Assembly: GCF_004328665.1 (NCBI RefSeq)
Contig: NZ_CP019770.1
Coordinates: forward strand, 2,914,001 to 2,978,000
DNA: 64,000 bases
DNA from: Pseudoalteromonas sp. DL-6
Lineage (GTDB): Bacteria > Pseudomonadota > Gammaproteobacteria > Enterobacterales > Alteromonadaceae
Reading direction: 5' to 3'
A program made the position numbers and the translations under genes. A model generated the notes under the pieces. That model saw only the letters and a list, made by a program, of their open reading frames with translations. It ran no database searches and was not told the origin of the DNA. Positions 29,477 to 39,796 of this stretch are shown here, one piece after another (within the stretch, counting starts at the first letter, position 1; each line of letters starts with the position of its first letter).

Positions 29477-31711
29477 TTACATTGAGCTGTATTTTTCACG
29501 CAGCTGCTGACGAACAAACTCAGCAACGGTGTTGAAAATAAAGGTGAATATGAATAATACAAAGGCGGCTAAGAATAGAATTCGGTAATGCGAACTCCCT
29601 ACTTCCGACTCTGGCATTTCGACGGCGATATTAGCGGCTAAAGTACGCATGCCTTGGAAAATACTCCAATCCATAATCGGGGTATTACCGGTAGCCATAA
29701 GTACAATCATAGTTTCGCCTACGGCACGGCCTAATCCCATCATTACCGCAGAGAAAATACCTGGGCTGGCCGTTAGTAACACCACGCGAATTAGGGTTTG
29801 CCACTGCGTTGCACCTAACGCTAACGAGCCATTTGATAAATGCTTAGGCACACTAAATACCGCATCTTCGGCAATTGAGAAAATAGTGGGAATAACCGCA
29901 AAGCCCATCGCAATACCTACTACTAATGAATTACGCTGATCGAAGGTCATGCCTAATTCATTAGTTAGGTATTGACGCACATTGCCATCAAACATCCATA
30001 GTTCGATACTTTCGCTCATCGCAAACGACAACCAACCAATAAATAACACCACAGGTATTAGTAAAATTGAATGTGAACCTTCAGGAATTTTATGGCGAAT
30101 AACCGCAGGTAATTTAGTCCAGCCTAACGCCGTTGCTAAAATACCTAATGGCAGTAACACCAGTAAACCAACAATAGCCGGCAAGTGCTCTTCAATTAAA
30201 GGCGCTAACCACAAGCCAGCTAAAAAGCCTAGAATAACCGTTGGTAGAGCTTCCATTATTTCAACCGTCGGCTTAACCACGCGACGCAATTCGCTCGACA
30301 TAAAATAAGCAGTATAAATAGCGGCTGATATAGCAATAGGTACTGCAAATAACATCGCATAAAGCGCTGCTTTTAAAGTACCAAATGAAATAGGTACTAG
30401 TGAAAATTTCGATTCAAAATCATCACTGGCAGAAGTAGATTGCCAAATATAGCCGGGTTCAGGGTAGCCTTCGTACCACACTTCTTGCCAAAGCGCTGAC
30501 CACGTTACTTCTGGGTGCTCGTTATGAATTTCTAAAACCGTTAGCTTATTATCAGCTAAAATTAGCGCCGCATTTGAACGCGGAGCAATAGCAAATTGTT
30601 CAATTGCACCGTCACTGACTTTACCTTGCCATAACTTTGCTTCGCTGGTTGTGTAATAAAGCCCTAATTCACCATTTTGACCGGTTGTAAAAAAGGTGCG
30701 ACGGTAAAACTCGGTAAAAATATTCAGCTTACTTTGCTTAGTCGTTTCAAATGAACGGATTTTTTGAAACTCACGTCCTGAATCTGTATTGATTTCAAAC
30801 CACTGCGATATTTCACCATTATCATTGGCCAACATCAGTGAGTTTGCACCCGCCAATAATTGCGATGACACTATATTGGCGTTTTCTTCATTGGCAGATA
30901 ATAATTGAATTTGCTCAACTTCACTTGGGTAGCGAGTATCGAATACGTAAATTTGATTAGCAGAACGAACAAAGGTGCGGGTGGTATCTGGCGACATTAA
31001 TAGCTCATCTACGCGACCATCAACGTTAAGTTCAGTGCGTTCCACTTGCCATTCAACTTCACCAGTGAACATGTTTTCTTCGGCTACAAAGCTACTAAAT
31101 ACCACTCGTTTATCGGCGGTAAGTGCCACCACGGCTGTTTTGTCTTCATAATGGCTAAAGGCAAAACGCTTAATAGCGGCACCTTGCTCATCAACTTCGA
31201 GTGCCATTTCCCCCAGAGGATAACCTAAACGCGGGGTTAATTTACGTTCATTATTAGGGAAGGTAACTAAAAACTTAGGCGCGACAATAGTCACGGTGCC
31301 GTTTTCTAAGCCATACGCATAATGCCCTTGAAAAGGAGCACTATTTGCAAAACTAGTTACCTGCGCGGGTAAAGTGGCATTAAGTGTTTTTAGTTTTTTA
31401 CCAAACTGTGCTTTATCAACACTATAGAAGTTAACTTGACCTTGATTATCAAGTAAGTAAGCAACCTCAGTTTGCTCTTCAACACCAAGCCCTACTATTT
31501 GCTCAGTATTAGCAACATTAAAGCTAGCGCGCTTTTCAACTTTGGCTGACTCAAAAATAGGCTGCACTACATAAAGAAGGTAAAAAAAGATTAATAGCAG
31601 TGCTATTAATACCATTATACCGCCAGCGGTTATGCCAAACTTAGCAAACCGGTCTTTAAATAGACGGCTTCGATCCGTATTAAAAGTCGGTTTATTCGGA
31701 TTTGAAGTCAT
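29477..31711 (-). CDS. pstC: Phosphate ABC transporter permease PstC with large N-terminal domain
   Basis: The ATG at 31711 follows AAGGG at 7 bases (744 residues). A longer frame to 31744 would place its start on the TATAAT promoter box, so it is rejected. Residues 30-55 form a first membrane helix. About 400 periplasmic residues follow, with beta-propeller-like repeats (VVALTADKRVVFSSFVAEEN, NSLMLANDNGEISQWFEIN; the PF12501 type of extension). The permease core (about 440-740) has EIMEALPTVILGFLAGLWLA, LSNGSLALGATQWQTLIRVV and GRAVGETMIVLMATG. It is the first gene of the operon. No pstS accompanies it, so the binding protein must be elsewhere. Confidence 0.93.
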   Translation of the reverse strand: MTSNPNKPTFNTDRSRLFKDRFAKFGITAGGIMVLIALLLIFFYLLYVVQPIFESAKVEKRASFNVANTEQIVGLGVEEQTEVAYLLDNQGQVNFYSVDKAQFGKKLKTLNATLPAQVTSFANSAPFQGHYAYGLENGTVTIVAPKFLVTFPNNERKLTPRLGYPLGEMALEVDEQGAAIKRFAFSHYEDKTAVVALTADKRVVFSSFVAEENMFTGEVEWQVERTELNVDGRVDELLMSPDTTRTFVRSANQIYVFDTRYPSEVEQIQLLSANEENANIVSSQLLAGANSLMLANDNGEISQWFEINTDSGREFQKIRSFETTKQSKLNIFTEFYRRTFFTTGQNGELGLYYTTSEAKLWQGKVSDGAIEQFAIAPRSNAALILADNKLTVLEIHNEHPEVTWSALWQEVWYEGYPEPGYIWQSTSASDDFESKFSLVPISFGTLKAALYAMLFAVPIAISAAIYTAYFMSSELRRVVKPTVEIMEALPTVILGFLAGLWLAPLIEEHLPAIVGLLVLLPLGILATALGWTKLPAVIRHKIPEGSHSILLIPVVLFIGWLSFAMSESIELWMFDGNVRQYLTNELGMTFDQRNSLVVGIAMGFAVIPTIFSIAEDAVFSVPKHLSNGSLALGATQWQTLIRVVLLTASPGIFSAVMMGLGRAVGETMIVLMATGNTPIMDWSIFQGMRTLAANIAVEMPESEVGSSHYRILFLAAFVLFIFTFIFNTVAEFVRQQLREKYSSM

Positions 31712-31742
31712 CAAAACACCCTTATATCTTAACGTTGGGCGC

Positions 31743-31776
31743 ATTATATTTCATCAAAGTGACAGTAATGTTACAG
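31743..31776 (-). promoter_or_regulatory. Pho box and -10 element of the pst operon
   Basis: On the minus strand CTGTAAC-ATTA-CTGTCAC (31776-31759) matches the E. coli PhoB consensus of two CTGTCAT-like heptamers 11 bp apart. A perfect TATAAT (31748-31743) follows 10 bp downstream, with no need for a -35. This is the standard PhoB-activated layout. Start of transcription is expected near 31736, giving a leader of about 25 bases before pstC. Confidence 0.9.
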
Positions 31777-32134
31777 TCGTAATAATTCTTTACTTATACA
31801 GAGTCTGTTCATCTTTGCAGATTAAATTTTCAGCTTTATGAGCGGATTTTAGGCTAAATTGCGATTTTAAATAATATTAAAGTATTGTTTGTAGTAGTAA
31901 TTGTATTTATTTATGCGTTATTTATGAACTAAATCAATTATTAATTGGACAAACTATTTATCCAAGACAATACTCAATGGGCATCTAATATAACAACAAT
32001 AAAGTAACCTCTTAAGCTGTAACAATCCTTTTGTGGTTAGCTTTTACATACATTTAGAATCACATACATTAGATCGCATCACTTAATGCCTATGCATTTA
32101 TTTTTTTCATTTGGGCTTAAAAAAGAGAACTATT
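31777..32134. other. Divergent intergenic stretch between pst and gcvR
   Basis: About 360 AT-rich bases separate the Pho box from the gcvR start. I see no open frame of useful length, no hairpin with a T tract and no tRNA. It should hold the gcvR promoter, which I cannot place with confidence. Confidence 0.4.
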
Positions 32135-32641
32135 ATGAAGCAGTTGGTAATAACTATTTTAGGGGAAGATCGCCCCGGTTTAGTAGAAAGTATTTCATCG
32201 GTTATATTGGAAAACCACGGCAATTGGTTAAGCAGTAATTTAAGTCACTTACTCGGTCACTTTGCAGGCATCATTCAAGTTGAAGTAGCTGAAGAGCATT
32301 TACAGACATTTCAAGATGCGCTTAACGGGCTTCCTAAGTTAGATGTTCGTATTGAAAAGGGTAACATTGAAATTGAGCCTGTAGAGCTGGAGCAACTTAA
32401 TTTTGTGATTACCGGTAATGATCGCCCTGGTATAGTGCAAGAGCTGGCAAGTGTTATTCGCCATAAAGGCGCGAATATTACAAACTTAAATTCTAGGCAG
32501 CAAAGTGCGCCAAACTGGGGAGTGCCTATATTTAGTGCCGTTGCCACCGTGAGCCTACCTAACGGACTGAATAAAGAAGAGGTTATTAACGCACTTGAAT
32601 CAATTACTAGCGACTTAGTGGTTGATATAGAACAAAGTTAA
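32135..32641 (+). CDS. gcvR: Glycine cleavage system repressor-like ACT-domain protein
   Basis: The ATG at 32135 gives 168 residues and the proper family N-terminus MKQLVITILGEDRPGLVESI; an upstream TTG frame is not supported. Two ACT domains lie at about 1-78 and 85-168, each opening with a Gly-Asp-Arg-Pro-Gly turn (GEDRPGL, GNDRPGI). Such turns bind amino acids at the domain interface. In E. coli GcvR binds GcvA and represses gcvTHP when glycine is low. No gcv genes are adjacent, so GcvR is the best family match but the partner is unproven. Confidence 0.85.
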   Translation: MKQLVITILGEDRPGLVESISSVILENHGNWLSSNLSHLLGHFAGIIQVEVAEEHLQTFQDALNGLPKLDVRIEKGNIEIEPVELEQLNFVITGNDRPGIVQELASVIRHKGANITNLNSRQQSAPNWGVPIFSAVATVSLPNGLNKEEVINALESITSDLVVDIEQS

Positions 32642-32663
32642 ATTTGCTTTATAATTCAAAACA

Positions 32664-32694
32664 CAAAAAAGGCGCTAGCTATAGCGCCCTTTTT
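32664..32694. terminator. Bidirectional terminator after gcvR
   Basis: A 7-bp stem (GGCGCTA at 32671-32677 with TAGCGCC at 32683-32689) is flanked by an A run and a T run. It lies between convergent genes. Confidence 0.88.
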
Positions 32695-32711
32695 ATGAGT
32701 AACTCTTAAAG

Positions 32712-33167
32712 CTACATATCAGCGTGACGATTAATACTTTGCATCATTTGCTTCAAACCTTGCTCTTCTAATTCATGAAGCTGATTTAACTTTTCTTGCG
32801 CCTCGGGCGATTGAGCCTTATCCGATAAGTAACTATAAACATCCAGCACTTTTTGATGCTGCGTAGATAAGTATTCTTGAATCGCTTGTGCATTAAGATC
32901 TTGGTCTCGGTCTAAATCAGTAAATTGAACAATCTCGTTATTTTCTAAAAAGTATTCATAACAGTAGGTGTTTAAGGTATTAATTTCGCTGATTGCCTTG
33001 AATCCAATTAAATCCTCTGCGAGCTTTTTTTCATAATCAACACAATAATCAGCCAGCGCCACATTGCGCTCACCCATTAACTCCCTAACACTAAAGAAAT
33101 TAGCCGCCATTTGTGTATGAAATTGAACGGTCCAATCGAACACTTCTTGAATTGTTTTTACTTGCAT
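32712..33167 (-). CDS. Hypothetical all-helical protein
   Basis: This 151-residue protein has no signal peptide. The sequence is almost entirely helix-forming and acidic, with repeated His, Glu and Tyr: VQFHTQMAANFFSVRELMGE, LADYCVDYEKKLAEDLIGFK, LSTQHQKVLDVYSYLSDKAQ and ELEEQGLKQMMQSINRHADM. The pattern suggests an up-down four-helix bundle. A ferritin-like or hemerythrin-like metal site is possible but I cannot align the ligands. The start is the ATG at 33167 after AAGGAACGCAC. It stands alone between the gcvR terminator and the cus operon terminator. Function unknown. Confidence 0.7.
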   Translation of the reverse strand: MQVKTIQEVFDWTVQFHTQMAANFFSVRELMGERNVALADYCVDYEKKLAEDLIGFKAISEINTLNTYCYEYFLENNEIVQFTDLDRDQDLNAQAIQEYLSTQHQKVLDVYSYLSDKAQSPEAQEKLNQLHELEEQGLKQMMQSINRHADM

Positions 33168-33245
33168 GTGCGTTCCTTACTTTTTAACCCTAATGATTAA
33201 ATAGATGCGTGAATCATGCCAATAAAAAACACAATAAAATCAGTG

Positions 33246-33293
33246 GATAAAAAAAAGTTGCCTAACTTGTACTGATATTTTCAGTACAAGTTA
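33246..33293 (-). terminator. 13-bp perfect hairpin after cusA
   Basis: TAACTTGTACTGA (33263-33275) and its exact complement (33281-33293) enclose a 5-base loop. In the minus direction a run of eight T starts about 7 bases beyond the stem. It lies just past the cusA stop and probably ends the copper operon, though the T tract is further from the stem than usual. Confidence 0.65.
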
Positions 33294-33310
33294 CACAACC
33301 AATGTAAATA

Positions 33311-36300
33311 TTATAGGTTTCGCTTTCGCCACAATAAATACACAGCAGGCAACACCAGCAGTGTTAAAACAATAGCACTGAACATACCACCGACCATAGG
33401 TGCCGCTATACGGCTCATTACTTCACTCCCCGTGCCGGTGCCATATAATACAGGTAATAGGCCAATTACTATGGTTGCTACCGTCATCATTACCGGGCGA
33501 ACACGTAAACCGGCGCCTTCTAATATGGCATGCTTAAGCTGCTCAATACTCAAGCTTTTTCCCACTTGAGAAGCGGCCTCTATCTGCGCTTTATAAGCTT
33601 GGTTTAAATACACCAACATAATAACGCCAATTTCAACAGCTACCCCTGCAAGGGCAATAAAGCCGACCCCCACAGCAACAGAGAAGTTAAAGCCTTCTAA
33701 GTACATTAGCCAAATGCCACCTATCATTGCTAGTGGTAAAGTCGCCATAATGATAAATACCTCGGTGAAGCTTCTAAAGTTAAGATAAAGCAGCACTACA
33801 ATAATGGCTAAGGTAAGCGGCAACACATAACTCAGTTTAGCTTTAGCGCGCTCCATGTATTCGTATTGCCCAGCCCAAGTTATAGAGTATCCAGCAGGTA
33901 AAATAAGCTGCTCATTCAATAATTGTTGAGCATTTGCTACATAGCTACCAATATCAGTATCTTTAATATCAATAAAGCTCCAACCATTTAAACGGGCATT
34001 TTCACTTTTTATGCCAGGCGGACCATCACTAATAAATACATCCGCCACATCAGCAAGTGCAATTCGTTGCCCCGTTGGAGTAACTATAGGTAAAAGCATC
34101 AGTTCTTCGGGGGAGTTACGGTACGCTTGCGGATAACGAATATTAACCGGGTAGCGCTCTTGACCCTCAACCGTTTCAGTCACGTTCATGCCACCAATAG
34201 CGGTTGCGACTACTTGTTGCACATCAGCAATATTTAAACTGTAGCGCGCTGCTTTTTCACGGTTAATATCTACCTTAATATAACGCCCACCCGCTACACG
34301 CTCTGAGTAAACAGACGCTGTACCGGGAAGATCTTTAAGTAATATCTCTATTTGTTGACCTATTTTTTGAATCTTATTCAAATTTGGCCCCGCTACTTTT
34401 ATACCCACAGGAGTTTTAATCCCTGTAGCCAGCATATCTATCCGCGTTTTAATTGGCATTACCCAAGCGTTAGTCAGCCCAGGAAACTTAACTAAAGCAT
34501 CCAGCTCTTGTTTGAGTTTTTCAGTGGTCATGCCTTCGCGCCACTGATCTTTAGGCTTAAACTGTATGAAGGTTTCAATCATGGTCAGTGGTGCCGGATC
34601 AGTTGCCGTTTCCGCTCGTCCAATTTTACCAAATACGGTTTTCACCTCGGGCACAGTGGCAATCAATTTATCGGTTTGCTGCAATAGCTCGCGCGCCTTA
34701 CCTATTGAAATTCCTGGATAAGTAGTCGGCATATACATTAGATCCCCCTCATCAAGAGGTGGAATAAATTCACTGCCTATTTTATTTATCGGATAAAAGC
34801 CCATTAAAGTGATAACTAGCGCAATCAGCAAGGTACTTTTCGGAAATTTTAATACTAGATTTAACAGCGGCTTATAACTATTTACCAGTAAACGGTTAAC
34901 TGGATTTTTATTTTCAGAGATCACCTTACCACGAATGAAATAACCCATCAGCACGGGTACTAAGGTAATTGCTAATCCGGCCGAGGCCGCCATTGCATAG
35001 GTTTTTGTGTACGCTAATGGCGCAAACATTCGTCCTTCCTGAGCTTCTAAAATAAATACCGGCATAAAACTCACGGTAATTATTAATAAGCTAAAAAATA
35101 ACGCAGGCCCAACTTCACTGGCAGAGTCAATCACCACTTGCCAACGGTTTTCATCTGTTAGCGGTTTTTTCTCCATGTGCTTGTGCATGTTTTCAATCAT
35201 CACAATCGCACCATCAGTCATAGCACCAATCGCAATAGCAATCCCGCCTAATGACATGATATTGGCGTTAATTCCCTGCCAATACATAATAATAAAAGCG
35301 GTGAGTATGCCTAACGGTAAGGTAATAATAGCCACCAGCGATGAGCGTACATGGAATAAAAACACCACACACACTAAAGCCACTACAATAAGCTCTTCCA
35401 TTAATTTAGAGGTGAGGTTATCAACTGCGTCTTTTATTAAATGAGAGCGGTCGTACACAGGTACAATTTCAACCCCCTCTGGTAGCCCTTTTTTAAGTGA
35501 CTCTAATTTAGCTTTAACGAGCTCTATGGTTTTTTGCGCGTTTTCACCAAAACGCATAACCACTACGCCACCTGCCACCTCGCCTTCGCCGTTAAGCTCG
35601 GCAACACCGCGGCGCATTTGCGGACCTAGACGCACATTAGCAACATCACGTAACTGTAGTGCAGTACCGTTAGCGTTTATACCTAAAGGAATGGCTTCTA
35701 AATCAGCAACACTTTTTACGTAGCCAGTACTGGTGACCATGTATTCAGCTTCTGCCATCTCAACTACCGATGCACCCATTTCTTGATTGCCTTGCTTAAT
35801 GGCAGTTTGAATAAGGCTTAGCGGAATACCATAAGCACGAAGCTTATCGGGCTGAACGTTTACTTGGTATTGTTTGACCATACCGCCTACCGATGCCACT
35901 TCGGACACACCGGGTACAGTTTGCAGTTCAAATTTTAAAAACCAATCTTGTAAACTACGTAGTTGGCTTATGTCATGCTTACCGGTGGTATCAGTGAGTG
36001 CATATAAATATACCCAGCCAACGCCGGTGGCATCCGGGCCTAGCTCTGCAATTGCCGTACTAGGTAAGCGCGCAGATACTTGGCTTAAATACTCTTGAAC
36101 ACGGCTTCGCGCCCAATATAAATCGGTGTCTTCATCAAAAATAACGTATACGTAGGAGTCACCAAAAAACGAAAAGCCTCGCACTGTTTGCGCGCCAGGT
36201 ACCGATAACATCGCCGTGGTTATAGGAAATGTAACCTGATCCTGTACTACTTGCGGTGCTTGCCCAGGATAAGAGGTTTTAACAATAACCTGTACATCGG

Positions 36301-36427
36301 ATAAATCGGGTAAAGCATCTACAGGCGTATTTTTTACAGCATACAAGCCGCCACCAATCAATATAGCGGTCAGTAACAGTACAAAAAAACGATTAACAAC
36401 AGACCAGCGAATAATTGCAGTAATCAT
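33311..36427 (-). CDS. cusA: Copper/silver RND efflux pump CusA
   Basis: The ATG at 36427 follows AGGAG at 6 bases (1038 residues); a GTG at 36433 overlaps that site. This is a heavy-metal RND pump with 12 membrane helices and two periplasmic halves. The monovalent-metal branch is indicated by [20 protein letters not shown]. The three methionines of the E. coli CusA copper site appear conserved in [26 protein letters not shown] and [12 protein letters not shown]. The proton-relay segment [20 protein letters not shown] is intact. The pump exports Cu(I)/Ag(I) from periplasm and cytoplasm through CusB and CusC. It is the last gene of the operon, 8 bases after cusB. Confidence 0.95.
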   Translation of the reverse strand: MITAIIRWSVVNRFFVLLLTAILIGGGLYAVKNTPVDALPDLSDVQVIVKTSYPGQAPQVVQDQVTFPITTAMLSVPGAQTVRGFSFFGDSYVYVIFDEDTDLYWARSRVQEYLSQVSARLPSTAIAELGPDATGVGWVYLYALTDTTGKHDISQLRSLQDWFLKFELQTVPGVSEVASVGGMVKQYQVNVQPDKLRAYGIPLSLIQTAIKQGNQEMGASVVEMAEAEYMVTSTGYVKSVADLEAIPLGINANGTALQLRDVANVRLGPQMRRGVAELNGEGEVAGGVVVMRFGENAQKTIELVKAKLESLKKGLPEGVEIVPVYDRSHLIKDAVDNLTSKLMEELIVVALVCVVFLFHVRSSLVAIITLPLGILTAFIIMYWQGINANIMSLGGIAIAIGAMTDGAIVMIENMHKHMEKKPLTDENRWQVVIDSASEVGPALFFSLLIITVSFMPVFILEAQEGRMFAPLAYTKTYAMAASAGLAITLVPVLMGYFIRGKVISENKNPVNRLLVNSYKPLLNLVLKFPKSTLLIALVITLMGFYPINKIGSEFIPPLDEGDLMYMPTTYPGISIGKARELLQQTDKLIATVPEVKTVFGKIGRAETATDPAPLTMIETFIQFKPKDQWREGMTTEKLKQELDALVKFPGLTNAWVMPIKTRIDMLATGIKTPVGIKVAGPNLNKIQKIGQQIEILLKDLPGTASVYSERVAGGRYIKVDINREKAARYSLNIADVQQVVATAIGGMNVTETVEGQERYPVNIRYPQAYRNSPEELMLLPIVTPTGQRIALADVADVFISDGPPGIKSENARLNGWSFIDIKDTDIGSYVANAQQLLNEQLILPAGYSITWAGQYEYMERAKAKLSYVLPLTLAIIVVLLYLNFRSFTEVFIIMATLPLAMIGGIWLMYLEGFNFSVAVGVGFIALAGVAVEIGVIMLVYLNQAYKAQIEAASQVGKSLSIEQLKHAILEGAGLRVRPVMMTVATIVIGLLPVLYGTGTGSEVMSRIAAPMVGGMFSAIVLTLLVLPAVYLLWRKRNL

Positions 36428-36435
36428 AACCACTC

Positions 36436-37935
36436 CTACTCGTGCTGACTATGCATAGCATGCACAGAAGTCATTGTATGGATCACAAACTCACCTTGCT
36501 CAATACTAAAGGTAAATGTAACTTCATCATTTAGCTTAAACGCCTCAATCGTTACATTTTTTGCTAACACAAAGTCCATAGTTGCAGGTCCACGCCCCCA
36601 CTTTTCAATTGCCTCACGGCTGATATTCACAACTCGATTGTTAGCATCAATACTGTTAATCACTCCATTCACAGTTGCCATGCTTGGGTTGGTATCACTC
36701 ATTTGCATATTGCCATGCGAGACTGCTTGCATACGCTTAAAGTCAGAGTTTTTACTCGATTCTGAATCAATTAAAAACTGTGCTGAAGTAACCACTTCAT
36801 CGTCTGCCATAACACCTGATAAAATTTCGGTATTAGCAGCATCACTTCGCCCTAAAGTTACCTCGACCGATTTAAAACGACCTTCCCCTAGTGCAACTAC
36901 AACACGGTTTTGGCTACCAGTGCGAATAACAGCTTCTTTAGGTACGATTAACTGTTTTTCAGCTACTTGACTATGAATACTGACTTGAGCAAACATATTA
37001 GGCTTTAACTGATGGCCTTGGTTATCAAAGCGCAAACGTACTCTTAAAGTACGATTTTTAGCATCTAAGGTAGGGTAAATATAATCCACTTGCCCTTGCC
37101 AGCGTTGGCCACTTAAATAATCGAGTGTCATGGTTACAGGCAAGCCAACACGAATGAGTTCTGCTTGGCGCTCAAATACCTCAGCCTCAACCCATACTTC
37201 ATCAAGCTGAGCAATACTCATCATTGAGGTATCAGGTTTAACATAAAATCCTTCACGAATATTAAGTTCATCAACAACACCACCTTGGCGGGCATAAAAC
37301 GTTATGTTTTGCAGTACTTGCTGACCTTTTTGCAGACGTGAAATAAAGCCATCAGACACATTGAGTGATTTTAAACGGGCTTTAGCGGCACGAATTAGCA
37401 CCGGATTATTGCGCTTTAACGCTAACACAAATTCTTCTTGTGCATTCACTAGCTGTGGTGAATATAAGGTATAAAGTGGCTCATCTTGTTTAACCTGATC
37501 ACCCGCGGCTTTAACGTATAAGGTTTCGACCCATCCCTCTACGCGCGGATGAATATGAATTAGCTGGTCTTGGTTGTATTGCACATAACCTACCGTGTTA
37601 ACTTCATTTTCAAGTGCAGCAAACGCAACAGGGGCGGTACGCACACCTAAATTATTAATCACTGTGGGTGAAATTTGAATACTGCCAGGCCCTTCATTTG
37701 CGCCACTGTCTGACTCTTCGTAAACAGGCACTAAATCCATGCCCATGGGCGATAAACCAGGTTCATCTCGGCGATAATTACTGTCCATAGGTGCGACCCA
37801 ATAAAGCGGCTCTTTTTTACTACTGGCTTTACTGTCAGTTGGCATAGAGTGCTCACTAGGTAAGCTTAATAATATCCCCGTAGTTAATGCCGCACTACAT
37901 ATAGCCACCAGTAATAATTTTAAATTAGTATTCAT
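36436..37935 (-). CDS. cusB: CusB-type membrane fusion protein with fused CusF-like tail
   Basis: This 499-residue adaptor has an N-terminal anchor ([20 protein letters not shown]) and a heavy-metal-binding segment at about 43-73 ([29 protein letters not shown]). The barrel-sandwich, alpha-hairpin and beta-barrel core ([20 protein letters not shown] to about 400) follows. Residues 420-490 form a CusF-like beta-barrel ([36 protein letters not shown]). In E. coli CusF is a separate copper chaperone using His36, Met47 and Met49. Here only one Met of the pair and the Trp region are recognisable, so metal binding by this tail may be changed. The gene overlaps cusC by 11 bp. Confidence 0.92.
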   Translation of the reverse strand: MNTNLKLLLVAICSAALTTGILLSLPSEHSMPTDSKASSKKEPLYWVAPMDSNYRRDEPGLSPMGMDLVPVYEESDSGANEGPGSIQISPTVINNLGVRTAPVAFAALENEVNTVGYVQYNQDQLIHIHPRVEGWVETLYVKAAGDQVKQDEPLYTLYSPQLVNAQEEFVLALKRNNPVLIRAAKARLKSLNVSDGFISRLQKGQQVLQNITFYARQGGVVDELNIREGFYVKPDTSMMSIAQLDEVWVEAEVFERQAELIRVGLPVTMTLDYLSGQRWQGQVDYIYPTLDAKNRTLRVRLRFDNQGHQLKPNMFAQVSIHSQVAEKQLIVPKEAVIRTGSQNRVVVALGEGRFKSVEVTLGRSDAANTEILSGVMADDEVVTSAQFLIDSESSKNSDFKRMQAVSHGNMQMSDTNPSMATVNGVINSIDANNRVVNISREAIEKWGRGPATMDFVLAKNVTIEAFKLNDEVTFTFSIEQGEFVIHTMTSVHAMHSQHE

Positions 37936-39250
37936 AGCTCGGCTCCTGCTGTGGTGTGTTTTTTAAGCTGGTATCATCAGCACTGGCGTAATAATTTAAC
38001 CTTGCGATAATTATCTTTTGATCAACATGAATGTTTAGGGCGTCTATCTTGGCATTTAATTGACTAATACGCGCTTGCATCACATCTGAGAAATTACCAT
38101 CATCGCGAGTGTAGGCATTTAGGGTCGCTTGAGCTTGCTCAGCCATTTGCGGCAGCAGCTTGGCTTGATAAAGCTCGGCGCGCTGATGAAGCCGCGCTAA
38201 CTGGCTAACTTCCTTAAAGTACATCCCTTGTAGCTTTTTAAGGGCTATTAATTTTTGTGTTTTAGCTTCTTCGCTATCAGCAATGGCAGCATTTACTAGT
38301 TGGTCTTGGCGGTTATCGGTAAACAGCGGTAAATCAATACTTATACCCACAGAGAAAAGGTCTGCTCGCGAGCCACCCATGGGCATGTCATCACGATAAC
38401 CGTACCCCATATTAACGCCAATTTGCGGTTTATAGCCTTGCTCAGCCACACTAATTTGAGTTTGCTTTGCCACTATTGCATTATCCATTGCCATAATTGC
38501 AGGGTGCTTTAATAGCATGGTCATTAATTGCTGATACTCTAACTCGGTGTAGTTTTTTAATGCTGTAAGCTCTGAAAAGTCATCACTGACAGGCAGGCTC
38601 AGCATAGCGATAGGCAACCATTGTGTTAGCCGCTTTTTAGCACCTTGTAGCTGCTGCTCCAGTTGCATTAATTTATCTTCAAGGCGGGTTAACTCTAATT
38701 GCGCTCGAATAATATCTTGTTGGCGTGTTTTGCCCACCGAGCTTACATAGCTTGATTCTGTAATATCAATGAGCTGAGTAAACAAAGCTTTATCTTGCTC
38801 AATTAGTGCAATGCTTCGTTGCGCTCTATAAGCATTGAGCCATGACTCAGTAACTATGGTTTTTACTTGCGCGAGTCTATCTTTACGCAGCCAAGGCTCT
38901 GCTGCAGCTGACTGAGAAAGGGCCTTTTGTTGAAGTGCTAGGCTATCGCCTCGGCTCAGTGATTGGCTAATTCCCACCTTAAATTGGGTCATATTTTCTT
39001 GATCAAAAGCAAAACCATTAGTTGGTAGGTTCATTAACCCTAATGTAAGCACTGGATCAGGTAAGGTTCCTGCGGCAATACTTTTTGCTTCAATTGATGA
39101 TTGTTTTTGCTTGCTAGCTTTAAGCCAGGGCTCATGGTTTAAGGCATAGTTAATTGCCTCATTTAAACCTAGTTCAGCACTGTGTACAGAGACACTAATA
39201 CTCAACAAGCTACTTATACACACGGATTTTAATACTGCGAAGTGATTCAT
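37925..39250 (-). CDS. cusC: CusC/TolC-family outer-membrane channel
   Basis: The ATG at 39250 has GGAG 6 bases upstream (441 residues); a GTG at 39262 overlaps that site. A signal peptide (LKSVCISSLLSISVSVHS) precedes two TolC-like repeats with long helices, such as ELGLNEAINYALNHEPWLKA, LPDPVLTLGLMNLP and FSVGISIDLPLFTDNRQDQL. No lipoprotein Cys is present at the mature end, unlike E. coli CusC. It forms the exit duct of the CusCBA pump. It lies 108 bases after the Cys-rich gene and overlaps cusB. Confidence 0.9.
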   Translation of the reverse strand: MNHFAVLKSVCISSLLSISVSVHSAELGLNEAINYALNHEPWLKASKQKQSSIEAKSIAAGTLPDPVLTLGLMNLPTNGFAFDQENMTQFKVGISQSLSRGDSLALQQKALSQSAAAEPWLRKDRLAQVKTIVTESWLNAYRAQRSIALIEQDKALFTQLIDITESSYVSSVGKTRQQDIIRAQLELTRLEDKLMQLEQQLQGAKKRLTQWLPIAMLSLPVSDDFSELTALKNYTELEYQQLMTMLLKHPAIMAMDNAIVAKQTQISVAEQGYKPQIGVNMGYGYRDDMPMGGSRADLFSVGISIDLPLFTDNRQDQLVNAAIADSEEAKTQKLIALKKLQGMYFKEVSQLARLHQRAELYQAKLLPQMAEQAQATLNAYTRDDGNFSDVMQARISQLNAKIDALNIHVDQKIIIARLNYYASADDTSLKNTPQQEPSYEY

Positions 39251-39358
39251 CACTTGCTCCACTTAAATTTAAAAATAACGAATGAAAACGATTAAATTTA
39301 TAAGCAGATAGATGACAAAAAGCTAAATAACTAGATTTTAAATACACCTACCCTGCGA

Positions 39359-39733
39359 TTATGCAGGCATAGGAGGACGGTAAAGAGAACGTGCAAAGTT
39401 AACTTGATGCTGTATTACAGCATGTTGCACTTTTTCAGAGGGTAATTTGGAGGCTATAAATAGTGAGTTTACATGCAAGGCTGAATGCGAACTACAAGCA
39501 CTCATCGGGCAACTGCAATCTTGGGTTAACGTGCTTTGCTCACTACAGCAATCCATAGAAATGGTTGTTGTATCAGCATCGTCACTCATTGCCATCTTAC
39601 TATGCTGCATCGATTCATGGGTTGCCATGTTCGTATGCGGCATATCACATACCATAGATACAGACGCAACGGCTTGACCCACAAAAGTGAGTAACAAAGT
39701 TAGCGTGAGTAAAATACAGTAAATACGTTGCAA
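39359..39733 (-). CDS. Cys/Met/His-rich secreted protein (DUF2946/CopL-like)
   Basis: The 124-residue frame opens at a TTG (39733) 7 bases after AGGT; no internal Met gives a usable signal peptide, so TTG is preferred. A signal peptide (YCILLTLTLLLTFVGQAVAS) is followed by an exported domain packed with possible copper ligands: SMVCDMPHTNMATHESMQHS, MDCCSEQS, DCSCPMSACSSH. Similar small proteins precede copper-resistance operons (CopL in Xanthomonas) and are linked to copper sensing or sequestration. Here it leads directly into cusCBA, so a copper role is likely by both composition and context. Confidence 0.72.
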   Translation of the reverse strand: MQRIYCILLTLTLLLTFVGQAVASVSMVCDMPHTNMATHESMQHSKMAMSDDADTTTISMDCCSEQSTLTQDCSCPMSACSSHSALHVNSLFIASKLPSEKVQHAVIQHQVNFARSLYRPPMPA

Positions 39734-39796
39734 TGAATTAACCTAAAAATAAATAGACGTTTAAAGTTTATGGGAACTGTGTTTAAAACTCAATAA

